DNA of 64,000 bases from G963667075 sp963667075. Lineage in GTDB: Bacteria; Pseudomonadota; Alphaproteobacteria; Micavibrionales; Micavibrionaceae. This document shows, piece by piece, positions 44,421-53,793 of the stretch. The notes below the pieces were generated by a model. That model searched no databases. It worked only from the letters and a program-made list of their open reading frames with translations, and was not told the origin of the DNA. Numbering within the stretch: position 1 is the stretch's first letter; every line of letters begins with the position of its first letter. Both the position numbers and the translations under genes were made by a program. Location of the stretch: contig OY762938.1 of the NCBI GenBank assembly GCA_963667075.1, positions 124,001 through 188,000 on the forward strand, read 5' to 3'.

Positions 44421-45187
44421 GCGTTCTTCTTATAAAGTGTTAAGAGACCTTTTAAGGTCAGTTCGTTATCAATCTGCTCAATGGAGGATAAATTCTCGGT
44501 AAATAAGGTCGCTAAACCGCCTGTTGCTATAACAAACGGTGCTGGCCCACCCATTTCTTCTGAAATTTTGTTAACCATACCGTCTATCATGCTAATATAA
44601 CCATGATAAATGCCTGAGCGCATAGCCGAAATCGTATCGTTTCCGATGACAGAGTCCGGCTTTTTTATACCAATTTTGGGCAACTTGGCTGCCGCAGCAT
44701 GCAACGCCTCCAAAGACAGATTTATTCCAGGCGCAATAACACCGCCGGAATAGCTTTTTCTTGCATCTATAACATCAAACGTCGTTGCCGTGCCGAAATC
44801 AATAATGATCGCAGGGGCCGTATAATACTCAAGAACAGCAATCGCATTCACCAAACGATCCGCCCCGACCTCATCCGGCCTTGGAAGATTAATATCTATA
44901 CCAAGATCCAAATCATCCAGACCGATAATTAAGGCCTCACAGTCAAATATATCCCTGCACACCTGCCGCAAATTATAATTCGCATCAGGCACAACAGAGC
45001 TGATAATCGCATGATGCACTGACGAAACATCCAGTTTCTCACGCATGAAAAGCTGAAATAAAAATGACGCATATTCGTCAGCCGTTCTTTTGGAATCCAT
45101 CCTGCAGCGCCAGGAAGCCCGTAAAACATCGCCATCATATATAGCAAAGATTATATTCGTATTTCCGGCATCAATGACTAAAAGCAT
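44417..45187 (-). CDS. coaX: Type III pantothenate kinase
   Basis: First enzyme of coenzyme A synthesis, the potassium-dependent ASKHA-fold type that is insensitive to CoA feedback. 256 residues: MLLVIDAGNTNIIFAIYDG (phosphate-binding loop 1), PDEVGADRLVNAIAV, and IIIDFGTATTFDVIDARKSY. Beside birA and rnj as in most alphaproteobacteria, although the SDR gene separates it from birA here. Confidence 0.96.
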   Translation of the reverse strand: MLLVIDAGNTNIIFAIYDGDVLRASWRCRMDSKRTADEYASFLFQLFMREKLDVSSVHHAIISSVVPDANYNLRQVCRDIFDCEALIIGLDDLDLGIDINLPRPDEVGADRLVNAIAVLEYYTAPAIIIDFGTATTFDVIDARKSYSGGVIAPGINLSLEALHAAAAKLPKIGIKKPDSVIGNDTISAMRSGIYHGYISMIDGMVNKISEEMGGPAPFVIATGGLATLFTENLSSIEQIDNELTLKGLLTLYKKNA

Positions 45188-45337
45188 GGTTCTAAATATG
45201 TTACATTATTGCTGGTTCAAAAAACTGTCTCGAGAGTTATAAAGATTTTCTTCTTATTTACCAGCGATAAAAACGCCAAAAAAGACACCCTTTAAGAAGA
45301 TTTTGACATTTTAGACATAAATATGTAATTTACCGGC

Positions 45338-46051
45338 ATGAATACAGTACAGGGAAAAAACATTATTATCGCAGGCGGCGCAGGTTTCGTTGGCGACGGC
45401 ATTACAAGAGCACTGCTTTCTGCCGGCGCTCATGTTCTTATTGTAAGCTGCTCAGATCAATGTATAAAAAAACTGGATGAATCTCTTTCTGCCGAGCAAA
45501 AAAGTCGTTTAAATACCATTCATGCCAGAATCGGCACAGATGATGGTGATAAAATACTTTCAAACAGACTTAACGATGGCACACTCTGGCACGGTGCTGT
45601 TGCCTGCCTTGGCAAATGGGCATCACAAGGGCCTATTGTTGACCTTAACCCTAATGAATTAAAAGACTTGATTTTTGGCAATCTGATCTCTCACATCAGA
45701 TTTATGCAGCTCGCACTTCCACGTATTTCTGATGGCGGCCAATATATTCAGATAAACGGCATAGGCATGGATAAACCTATTCCGAATGCCGGAATCATGT
45801 CTGTGTTTGATGCGGCAACCCATATGCTAAAAAATGTCGCAGCAGAAGAGTGGCAATATTCAAACATTTCAGTTTACACGCTCGCCATACAAAACCATGT
45901 TATGAGCACTTCTGCAGAAAAAGACAGTGCATCCACGTTCACCCCAGAGCAAATCGGCCAACGTGTAACGGAATTGCTCGGCAACGCACACTGCACTCAC
46001 CGGCATGGCCGCACACTGCGCTGGGCTCATCCCTGGCAACAAATGCCTTAA
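45338..46051 (+). CDS. SDR-family protein lacking the catalytic tyrosine
   Basis: 237 residues. The N-terminus GKNIIIAGGAGFVGDGITRA has the nucleotide-binding GGxxxVG pattern of short-chain dehydrogenases. At the usual YxxxK active site the sequence is IMSVFDAATHML, with no Tyr or Lys in register, so it is probably not a normal oxidoreductase; a regulatory or NAD(P)-sensing role is possible. The ATG at 45338 has no ribosome binding site; a TTGACA at 45303-45308 stands about 35 bases before it, so the message may be leaderless. It is on the strand opposite to its neighbours coaX and birA. Confidence 0.75.
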   Translation: MNTVQGKNIIIAGGAGFVGDGITRALLSAGAHVLIVSCSDQCIKKLDESLSAEQKSRLNTIHARIGTDDGDKILSNRLNDGTLWHGAVACLGKWASQGPIVDLNPNELKDLIFGNLISHIRFMQLALPRISDGGQYIQINGIGMDKPIPNAGIMSVFDAATHMLKNVAAEEWQYSNISVYTLAIQNHVMSTSAEKDSASTFTPEQIGQRVTELLGNAHCTHRHGRTLRWAHPWQQMP

Positions 46052-46062
46052 AAAAAACAGCC

Positions 46063-46788
46063 CTATATATTAAAGATTTCACCAGCCGTAATCGCGATTC
46101 TTTTCTTATCTGCCTGCTCCAGAATAAGAGCCCCCTGCGCGTCAATATCTATGAACCGCCCTTCAAGGGTTGTCTTTGCAAAACGTGCCTGAATCGTTTT
46201 TCCAATGTAAGCCGCATGAGATAACCATTGCTCTCTAATTGCAGAAAATCCTTCTATATCATATAGTTCCATATATTTTTTAATTTCATTTAGAAATAGC
46301 TCTAAAAAAAACATAGGATCTATGTCTTTTCTAGCGATAGCTTCCAGTCCGATTTTTCCTGTTGGGAAAGATTTAATATTAACGCCCACACCTACAAATA
46401 GAATCCTTTTATCTCCTGTGCCAAACGAATCGCTTTCCAGAAGGATGCCCGCACATTTTTTCCCCTCCAGCAAAACATCATTGGGCCATTTAAGGCTCAT
46501 TTGACCCGTTTTTGGGACGGTCTTTTCTATCGCTTTAAAAAGAGATAATCCTATAATAAAGGAATAATGACTAATATCACGTGGCGCAAAATCGGGGCAC
46601 AGCAGGATAGAAGTATAAAGATTCCCTTCCTCTGATATCCATTGATTTCCATGACGTCCACGACCTTTCGTCTGTGATTCGGCAACAATAACAAGCCCCT
46701 CTTTTGCACCATTTTGAACCTCCTCTTTCAGGATATCCTGCGTAGAGGTCACAATACCGTGCTTTTTTATGTTCCAGAAAATAGACAT
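46063..46788 (-). CDS. birA: Biotin-[acetyl-CoA-carboxylase] ligase
   Basis: Attaches biotin to the carboxyl carrier protein. 241 residues without an N-terminal DNA-binding domain, so it is not a repressor. GRGRHGNQWISEEGNLYTSI is the biotinyl-AMP binding motif, and LKWPNDVLLEGKKCAGILLE is the catalytic lysine region; a short C-terminal SH3-like domain follows. The start at 46788 overlaps the 3' end of nuoN by 22 bases, as usual in alphaproteobacteria. Confidence 0.94.
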   Translation of the reverse strand: MSIFWNIKKHGIVTSTQDILKEEVQNGAKEGLVIVAESQTKGRGRHGNQWISEEGNLYTSILLCPDFAPRDISHYSFIIGLSLFKAIEKTVPKTGQMSLKWPNDVLLEGKKCAGILLESDSFGTGDKRILFVGVGVNIKSFPTGKIGLEAIARKDIDPMFFLELFLNEIKKYMELYDIEGFSAIREQWLSHAAYIGKTIQARFAKTTLEGRFIDIDAQGALILEQADKKRIAITAGEIFNI

Positions 46789-48209
46789 TGTACAGCGGCA
46801 AAAGAAGTATCAACAAACGGAGCAGGATAAACAACAAAACCAAGGATACAAACAAGGACAAGCAAGATCACAACTTTCCTGCAAAAAGCCGACTCCATAT
46901 CAAACGGATCTTTAGCCTCATCAAAAAACATGATTTTGATAATACGAATATAATAATATGCTGAAACAACAGAGCTCAGCACCCCGATCACAGCGACAGC
47001 ATAAAATCCGCCAGAAATAGCCGCTTTAAAGACAAACAGTTTACCAAAAAATCCGGCCATGGGAGGGATGCCCGTCATTGAAAAGAGGAAAACAGCAAAG
47101 GCATAAGCCAGCACAGGATGATTTTGAGACAAACCGGAAAGATCCTTCAAATGCTCAAGCTCTTGCCCATCGCGCCTCATATAAAGAATGACAGCAAACG
47201 CACCGGCTACCATAAACATATAGACAGTCATGTAGATCAAGAGTGCGCCAATGCCTTCCGGGCTGTTCGGTAACAGACTCATCATGGCGTATCCCATATG
47301 ACCAATAGCACTATAAGCCATCAGACGCTTTATATTTTCCTGTCTGATAGCGGCAAACGCACTCCACACCATAGAGGCGACAGAAATAAAGATGATAATT
47401 TGAACCCACTGATCATAAAAACCGGAAAATGGGCCGGTCAGTATCCGGGCAAGTAACGAAAAAGCAGCCAGCTTTGGCACAATAGCAAAAAAAGAAGTCG
47501 AAGCCGTTGGCGAGCCTTCATAAACATCCGGCGTCCACATGTGAAAAGGTACCGAAGATAATTTGAAAGCAAACGCACTCAAAATAAACGTCATGCCTAT
47601 AAGGAAGGCAATATGTCCATTCCCATTCCCGGCAACCTCTTTTGATAGAAGCGCAAAATCAGTTGTTCCCGCAAAGCCATAGAGTAAAGAAATACCATAG
47701 AGCAGCATACCTGAAGATAACGCCCCTAAAACATAATATTTAACAGCCGCTTCTGCTGACTTGATGGTATCTCGTCTAAAAGCAGCCAGCACATAAAGGG
47801 AAAGAGCCTGAAGCTCTACCCCCAGATACACTGACAGAAAATTATTGGCTGAAACCATTACCATCATACCAATACCCGCCAGAAGGATAAGAACGGGATA
47901 TTCAAACCGCTCTAACGCCTCTTCGCTTTTCAGATACCCCGCAGACAACAACAACGACAGAACAACCCCGGATAAAATCAGAAATTTTGAAAAAGCCGCA
48001 AATGGATCAATGATAAACAACCCATTCAGGAGAATAGTTCTCTCCCATCCGATACAAAACAGCAAGACGGCCGTAAAAAAGCATATAAAAACTGCGGCAA
48101 CAGAAACCGCATTAACCGGAGATTTTTGCCTGAACAAACCAAAGAGAAGAAGCAAAAGCGTTGAGGCCGCCATAAAGATCTCAGGCATAACGGGCGGAAA
48201 AGACATCAT
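46767..48209 (-). CDS. nuoN: NADH-quinone oxidoreductase subunit N
   Basis: A proton-pumping membrane subunit of complex I, 480 residues with about 14 helices. Antiporter-like pattern with conserved lysines and the SSVPFHMWTPDVYEGSPTAS block. The start overlaps the nuoM stop by four bases. Confidence 0.96.
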   Translation of the reverse strand: MMSFPPVMPEIFMAASTLLLLLFGLFRQKSPVNAVSVAAVFICFFTAVLLFCIGWERTILLNGLFIIDPFAAFSKFLILSGVVLSLLLSAGYLKSEEALERFEYPVLILLAGIGMMVMVSANNFLSVYLGVELQALSLYVLAAFRRDTIKSAEAAVKYYVLGALSSGMLLYGISLLYGFAGTTDFALLSKEVAGNGNGHIAFLIGMTFILSAFAFKLSSVPFHMWTPDVYEGSPTASTSFFAIVPKLAAFSLLARILTGPFSGFYDQWVQIIIFISVASMVWSAFAAIRQENIKRLMAYSAIGHMGYAMMSLLPNSPEGIGALLIYMTVYMFMVAGAFAVILYMRRDGQELEHLKDLSGLSQNHPVLAYAFAVFLFSMTGIPPMAGFFGKLFVFKAAISGGFYAVAVIGVLSSVVSAYYYIRIIKIMFFDEAKDPFDMESAFCRKVVILLVLVCILGFVVYPAPFVDTSFAAVQCLFSGT

Positions 48210-49711
48210 GGCTCAGGCTCCTTCCTTAATAAAAGGCCCATCTCATATTGCGCGACAAGTTTATCAACGGAAGGAGTCACGTAATCAAGGACGTAAGATG
48301 GCAGAACACCCATCCATAAAACAAGAAGTGCCAGTGGCACCAAGATAGCGCGTTCTCTGACATCCAGATCGTTCAAATTTTTCAGTTTTTCGTTCTCAAG
48401 AGGACCAAACATGACTTTCTTGTAAAAACGCAGCATATAAGCTGCCCCCAAAATAGTCCCTAATGCACCGAATATCGCAACAGCTCTATCAATCTGGAAC
48501 ACACCTAGCAAAGAGAGAAATTCTCCTATAAAACCGGATGTCCCCGGCAACGCCAGGCTCCCCAATGAAAAAATCATGAGTAACATGGCATAAAACGGCA
48601 TCTTTGTTACAAGACCGCCATACTGATTAAGTTCCAATGTCTTTGTCCGCTCATATAGCATACCCACACATAGAAACAGGGCCGCTGAGACCAGCCCATG
48701 AGAAATTAATTGAAAAAGCCCGCCTGAAATCCCCTGAACCGTGCCAGAGAAAATACCAAGAACGCAAAACCCCATATGAGCCACAGAGGAATAGGCAATC
48801 AGCTTCTTCATATTATCCTGTACCAACGCAATCATAGAGGTGTATATGATCGCCACAACGCCCAGCCAGAAAAGCAACGGCGCAAAATGTGCAACAGCTA
48901 CCGAAAACAACGGCAAGGAAAAGCGTAAAAAACCATAAGCACCCATCTTAAGAAGAACGCCAGCCAGAATAACGGAACCGCCAGTCGGTGCTTCCACATG
49001 CGCATCAGGCAGCCAGGTATGCAGTGGCCACATTGGAAGTTTCACTGCAAAACTTGCCATAAAAGCAAAAAAGAGTACGTATTGGTATAATGGTGAAATT
49101 GATGCATCCATAAGGTCCGGAATACTCGTCGTTCCTGTCTCTACATACAACGCCAGCAGGCCTAACAGCATCAAAACAGACCCTAAAAGCGTAAAAAGAA
49201 AGAATTTAAAAGCAGCATAAATGCGGTTATGGCCTCCCCAAATACCAATGATAAAAAACATCGGTATCAGAACACCTTCGAAAAACACATAGAACAACAC
49301 TGTATCAAGTGCTGTAAACGTGCCAATCATAAAGCTTTCAAGGATAAGAAACGCAATCATAAATTCTTTGACACGGTGGGTAACAGAACGCCAGCCAGCC
49401 AGCATGGCAACAGGTGTCAGACATGAAGACAACAGTATCAAAAACAGCGAAATACCATCAACCCCCATATGATACGCTATACCAAGTGTCGGGAACCACT
49501 CATACTTTTCTACAAATTGGAAATCAGGGTTAGCTGGATCAAATCTTGAAAAAAGAAAAAGAGATAACGCAAGAGAGAAAAATGCCGTAAACAGTGCCGC
49601 ATGTTTTGCATTTTTAGCGACTTGATCCGGCTCCCCCCTGACCGTCAGCACAAAAAAAGCACCAATCAACGGCAAAAAGGTCAACAAAGAAAGGAGAGGA
49701 AAATCAAGCAT
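48206..49711 (-). CDS. nuoM: NADH-quinone oxidoreductase subunit M
   Basis: Antiporter-like proton-pumping subunit, 501 residues. The conserved KLPMWPLHTWLPDAHVEAPT block with the lysine in the membrane path and the MGVDGISLFLILL segment are present. Overlaps nuoL by one base and nuoN by four. Confidence 0.96.
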   Translation of the reverse strand: MLDFPLLSLLTFLPLIGAFFVLTVRGEPDQVAKNAKHAALFTAFFSLALSLFLFSRFDPANPDFQFVEKYEWFPTLGIAYHMGVDGISLFLILLSSCLTPVAMLAGWRSVTHRVKEFMIAFLILESFMIGTFTALDTVLFYVFFEGVLIPMFFIIGIWGGHNRIYAAFKFFLFTLLGSVLMLLGLLALYVETGTTSIPDLMDASISPLYQYVLFFAFMASFAVKLPMWPLHTWLPDAHVEAPTGGSVILAGVLLKMGAYGFLRFSLPLFSVAVAHFAPLLFWLGVVAIIYTSMIALVQDNMKKLIAYSSVAHMGFCVLGIFSGTVQGISGGLFQLISHGLVSAALFLCVGMLYERTKTLELNQYGGLVTKMPFYAMLLMIFSLGSLALPGTSGFIGEFLSLLGVFQIDRAVAIFGALGTILGAAYMLRFYKKVMFGPLENEKLKNLNDLDVRERAILVPLALLVLWMGVLPSYVLDYVTPSVDKLVAQYEMGLLLRKEPEP

Positions 49712-51684
49712 TAGAGATGTCCTTCCAACATAAACCAGCTAATGAAGGCGATCAAAGAAGCCACCATAACAAACGCGTAGAAATAAAGACGTCCGGTCTG
49801 GACGGCACTAAAGACTCCCGCCAGTCTTCTGGACAAAAGAGCCAGACCATTAGGCCCGGCTCCATCAATAATAAGCCGGTCGCCAACATCTTTGAAAAAA
49901 AGACCAAGGCGTTTTACCGTTTGAACAACGAGCACATCATAGATGTTGTCGACATAGTATTTATTTTCCAACAAAATCCGAACAGGCTTAAAAACCGGAA
50001 AACACATATGTCTGATATAAATCATATAGGCCAGAAGAATTCCAATCCCCCCCATAACAGACGGCAGATATTTGACCCAGACAGGCACATGATGAACAAA
50101 TGTCAAACTATCGTTTTCCGGTTGTACATAGAGGCTATCGCCCCAAAATACTTCGCGGTTCCAACCACTTGTATATTCGATCCCCTTTTCATCGACATGG
50201 ATAATTTCATCGCTGACCGAGGCCGTAAAACCTCCTTCGAACAAGTAACCGCCCATAATAGCCATCACAGAAAGAATCATAAGGGGATACAGCATCACAC
50301 GGGAGGCCTCATGAATATTCTTTTGAACCGCTTCCGGCATACGTGGCGTACCGTGAAAAGAAAGGAACAAAAGGCGTGCCGCATAAAAACCAGTCATTAG
50401 AGCCGTCGCCGTACCTAACCAGAAAGCCATAAGTCCATGTGTCGAATGGCTGGCAAATGCGGCCTCCAGAATAATGTCTTTTGAATAATAGCCGGCGAAA
50501 AACGGCATACCGGTAAGAGCCAGCACCCCGATCCACATAAAAACATATGTATTGGGTATGCGCGCCCAAAGCCCGCCCATTTTTCTCATATCCTGCTCAT
50601 CCGATACGGCATGAATAACAGCACCAGCCCCTAAAAATAAAAGAGACTTAAAGAAAGCATGCGTAAACAGATGAAACATTGCAGCCCCATAAGCCGACAC
50701 ACCAAGTGCAAGAAACATATAGCCGAGCTGGCTCATCGTGGAATAAGCAATAACCCGCTTTATATCATTCATAACAAGAGCCATTGTTGCGCCAATAAAG
50801 GCTGTTAGTGCACCAACCACACACACAAGCGATAAAGCGAAAGGCGCATACTCGAATAAAGGAGAAAAACGCGCCACCAGAAAAACACCGGCCGTCACCA
50901 TTGTCGCCGCATGAATAAGTGCGGAAACCGGCGTCGGGCCTTCCATAGCATCCGGCAACCAAGTATGCAGCCCCAACTGTGCCGACTTACCAACCGCGCC
51001 CAAAAACAACAAAGTCGCTATAAGCGTTAGTGCATGATATTCATGCCCAAGAATATTAAATGTATGTCCCTGAAAACCTGAGACATTCAAAAAAATCTCT
51101 TCCAGGTTCAATGTCCCAAAAAGGACGAAAATCGCCATAATACCAAGGATAAAGGCAAAGTCCCCTACTCTGTTAACAACAAAGGCTTTTACAGCCGCTT
51201 TGTTTGCGCTCTCTTTATGAGTCCAGAACCCAATCAAAAGATAGGAAGACAGCCCAACACCCTCCCAGCCAAAGAAGAGCTGCAAGAGATTATCCGCCGT
51301 CACCAGCATCAGCATCGCAAAGGTAAACAAGCTTAAATAGGCCATGAAACGCGCTTTGTGCGGATCATGCGCCATATAACCAATGGAATAAATATGAACA
51401 ACAGAAGAAACAATTGTCACAACCAGAAGCATCACAACAGATAAAGAATCAAATCGTAAAGCCCAGTCAATATGCAAAGCCCCTGACGAAAACCATTTGC
51501 TGAGGAAGATCGTACGGGGAGCCTCATTCAGCACGACATCATGAAACAGGTAAATAGACGCCGCACAGGACAACAGCACCGCAAAACAGGTTATAAATTG
51601 TGCCCCCTTGTCCTTAATATGCTTGCCTAAAAGACCCGCTACCAAAAAAGACAACAGTGATGGGAAAACTGCAATATATTCCAT
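49711..51684 (-). CDS. nuoL: NADH-quinone oxidoreductase subunit L
   Basis: The distal proton-pumping subunit, 657 residues with the long C-terminal lateral helix. GKSAQLGLHTWLPDAMEGPT and ALIHAATMVTAGVFLVAR are conserved antiporter motifs; FFGWEGVGLSSYLLIGFW carries the glutamate. 19 bases after nuoK. Confidence 0.96.
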   Translation of the reverse strand: MEYIAVFPSLLSFLVAGLLGKHIKDKGAQFITCFAVLLSCAASIYLFHDVVLNEAPRTIFLSKWFSSGALHIDWALRFDSLSVVMLLVVTIVSSVVHIYSIGYMAHDPHKARFMAYLSLFTFAMLMLVTADNLLQLFFGWEGVGLSSYLLIGFWTHKESANKAAVKAFVVNRVGDFAFILGIMAIFVLFGTLNLEEIFLNVSGFQGHTFNILGHEYHALTLIATLLFLGAVGKSAQLGLHTWLPDAMEGPTPVSALIHAATMVTAGVFLVARFSPLFEYAPFALSLVCVVGALTAFIGATMALVMNDIKRVIAYSTMSQLGYMFLALGVSAYGAAMFHLFTHAFFKSLLFLGAGAVIHAVSDEQDMRKMGGLWARIPNTYVFMWIGVLALTGMPFFAGYYSKDIILEAAFASHSTHGLMAFWLGTATALMTGFYAARLLFLSFHGTPRMPEAVQKNIHEASRVMLYPLMILSVMAIMGGYLFEGGFTASVSDEIIHVDEKGIEYTSGWNREVFWGDSLYVQPENDSLTFVHHVPVWVKYLPSVMGGIGILLAYMIYIRHMCFPVFKPVRILLENKYYVDNIYDVLVVQTVKRLGLFFKDVGDRLIIDGAGPNGLALLSRRLAGVFSAVQTGRLYFYAFVMVASLIAFISWFMLEGHL

Positions 51685-51703
51685 ATATTTTACCCGCTGC
51701 CTT

Positions 51704-52012
51704 TTATCCCTTCATCACAGTCACATCATCAACCGCGATGGACCCTCTGTTTCTAAAAAAGACCAGTAATATAGCAAGGCCGATGGCCGCCTCCGCCGCA
51801 GCTACAGTTAAGACGAACATAGAAAAAATCTGCCCGCCCAGATCATCCAGATAAGCCGAAAACGCAACAAAATTAATATTCACGGATAAGAGCATTAACT
51901 CAATACACATCAGGATAAGTATCACATTTCTGCGATTAATGAAAATTCCCAGAATGCCTAAAACAAACAAAATGGCTGACAATCCCAGATAGTGATACAA
52001 TGTAACGTCCAT
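51704..52012 (-). CDS. nuoK: NADH-quinone oxidoreductase subunit K
   Basis: A three-helix membrane subunit of 102 residues with the conserved glutamates in LILMCIELMLLSVNINFVAF and VLTVAAAEAAIGLAILLVFF, which lie in the proton path. One base after the nuoJ stop. Confidence 0.96.
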   Translation of the reverse strand: MDVTLYHYLGLSAILFVLGILGIFINRRNVILILMCIELMLLSVNINFVAFSAYLDDLGGQIFSMFVLTVAAAEAAIGLAILLVFFRNRGSIAVDDVTVMKG

Positions 52013-52013
52013 T

Positions 52014-52628
52014 TTACATCCCTACGCCCGGTGTGACTTTTTGAATATTAAGAATATCTTCGGGCTTTACAGCAGTTTGCTCTGACACACGCTGACGTTT
52101 TGCCTTGTGCGTATCCCTTAATGTCAGGGTAATTGTCCCAATCATAGCCACAAAAAGAACCAGACCGGAGAGTTGAAACGCATAAACATAGTCCGTATAA
52201 AGTACAGCCCCTATTGCTTTTGTGTTTGTCATATCTTCTGATGATAATATGGGATGTTCGGAGAGATTCCCTGCTATATGGGAAGATCCCCCCCACCCCT
52301 GAAAAAGGAGAAGTAACTCGACCAGTAAAACACCAGCTATTAAAATAGAGATCGGCGTATATTTCACCATATCCTGCCTGAGAGAAGAAAAATCAATATC
52401 CAGCATCATCACAATAAACAGGAACAAAACGGAAAGAGCCCCCGCATAGACAATAACCAGCATAAACGCCAAAAACTCTGCCCCTAAAAGAACAAAAAGA
52501 CCGGACACATTAAAAAAGCACAAAATCAGGAAAAGGACGGCATGAACAGGATTCCGCGCCGTAATAACCATCACGGCACTCAGTACCAAAATCGAAGCAA
52601 AGAAATAAAAGACAACAGCCTGAATCAT
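52014..52628 (-). CDS. nuoJ: NADH-quinone oxidoreductase subunit J
   Basis: A five-helix membrane subunit, 204 residues; VIVYAGALSVLFLFIVMMLD is the pi-bulge helix of complex I. It is the first gene of the J-K-L-M-N half: upstream of it is a reverse-strand gene, so nuoJ to nuoN need a separate promoter in the 109-base gap at 52629-52737, unless transcription from nuoI reads through the antisense gene. Confidence 0.95.
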   Translation of the reverse strand: MIQAVVFYFFASILVLSAVMVITARNPVHAVLFLILCFFNVSGLFVLLGAEFLAFMLVIVYAGALSVLFLFIVMMLDIDFSSLRQDMVKYTPISILIAGVLLVELLLLFQGWGGSSHIAGNLSEHPILSSEDMTNTKAIGAVLYTDYVYAFQLSGLVLFVAMIGTITLTLRDTHKAKRQRVSEQTAVKPEDILNIQKVTPGVGM

Positions 52629-52737
52629 TCTTTATTTTTAATCACAAATATGGGGGAAGGCAAGATAGGCTCTTGATCTTTTCTGCAAGAAAAGGGAAAT
52701 TATTCGGCGTAGTTACTGTGCTTTCCAATTATATAAA

Positions 52738-53289
52738 ATGCGGTTTTCCAATACTATGAGACACCCCCTTCTACTTTATTTTCTTTTGGCTGTCTGCCTA
52801 TTCTCCCCTCTCTCTTTAACCGCAAAAGCAGATATCATTGATTCATGTGAAAGCCATAACTATGACTACCTGCTTTTTGGCTTGGGTATTTATGATATTA
52901 TAGACGATGAGAAAGCAGCCGATTTTAGAGTAGAATATCGCCATGGCACCCCCTTCATTTGGGAAATAAAACCGTTTTTGGCGGCTGAAGTAACAAGCCA
53001 CGCCTCCGTCTGGGCCGGGGCCGGTATCTATATGGACCTTAATTTAACAGACAATGTTATCTTTACCCCAAGCTTTGGCGCAGGCGTTTATGCAAAAGGA
53101 AGTAGTGATCTTGATCTTGGCTATCCGCTCGAATTCCGCTCTCAGTTAGAATTATCTTACGAATTTGAAAACACAGACCGAATCAGTCTTGGCGTAGCTC
53201 ATATTTCAAACGCCAGCCTTGACGAAGATAATCCGGGCACAGAGATTTTAAGCCTCTCCTACCACATTCCATTTGACCGGATATTTTAA
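52738..53289 (+). CDS. PagL-like lipid A 3-O-deacylase (acyloxyacyl hydrolase)
   Basis: 183 residues with a signal peptide (LLLYFLLAVCLFSPLSLTAKA) and alternating beta-strands of an outer-membrane barrel. The PagL catalytic set is present with exact spacing: H155 and S157 in GVAHISNASLDEDNPGTE and E169, two and twelve residues apart as in PagL. PagL removes the 3-O-linked acyl chain from lipid A. ATG 52738 and ATG 52756 are both possible starts; neither has a ribosome binding site, and a TATATAA at 52729 stands just upstream. It is reversed within the nuo operon, between nuoI and nuoJ. Confidence 0.85.
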   Translation: MRFSNTMRHPLLLYFLLAVCLFSPLSLTAKADIIDSCESHNYDYLLFGLGIYDIIDDEKAADFRVEYRHGTPFIWEIKPFLAAEVTSHASVWAGAGIYMDLNLTDNVIFTPSFGAGVYAKGSSDLDLGYPLEFRSQLELSYEFENTDRISLGVAHISNASLDEDNPGTEILSLSYHIPFDRIF

Positions 53290-53304
53290 TACGGAAAGCA
53301 GGTT

Positions 53305-53793
53305 TTACCTGTATTTTTCGTCAGCCTTTATATTCCGGGCGATTGACGGCTCCCATTTTTTGCCATTCGCCAACAGCTTTTCTTTTGAATAATACAGAGC
53401 CTGACGCGTTTCACCTATAAACTCAAAATTCGGGCCTTCTACAATCGCGTCAACCGGACAGGCTTCCTGACACAGACCGCAATAGATGCATTTGCTCATG
53501 TCTATATCATAGCTAAAAGTCCGTCGGCTGCCATCCTCTACACGGACACCGCCATTAATGGTAATAGCCTGCGCCGGACAAACGGCTTCACACAATTTAC
53601 AGGAGATACAGCGTTCCTCCCCGTCATCATAGCGGCGGAGCGCATGTTCTCCCCTAAAGCGGGGGCTTATATGCCCCTTTTCATTCGGGTAATGAATGGT
53701 CGCACGAGGCACAAAGAACATATATTTCAGGGTCAAAGAGAGTCCCTTGATAATGTCCAGCAGGAAAAAAGACCGAAGACGAAAATGGCTCAT
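53305..53793 (-). CDS. nuoI: NADH-quinone oxidoreductase subunit I
   Basis: A peripheral-arm iron-sulfur subunit, 162 residues, carrying clusters N6a and N6b in the two ferredoxin motifs CISCKLCEAVCPAQAI and CIYCGLCQEACPVDAI. Overlaps nuoH by four bases. Ends 15 bases from the stop of the converging PagL-like gene. Confidence 0.96.
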   Translation of the reverse strand: MSHFRLRSFFLLDIIKGLSLTLKYMFFVPRATIHYPNEKGHISPRFRGEHALRRYDDGEERCISCKLCEAVCPAQAITINGGVRVEDGSRRTFSYDIDMSKCIYCGLCQEACPVDAIVEGPNFEFIGETRQALYYSKEKLLANGKKWEPSIARNIKADEKYR

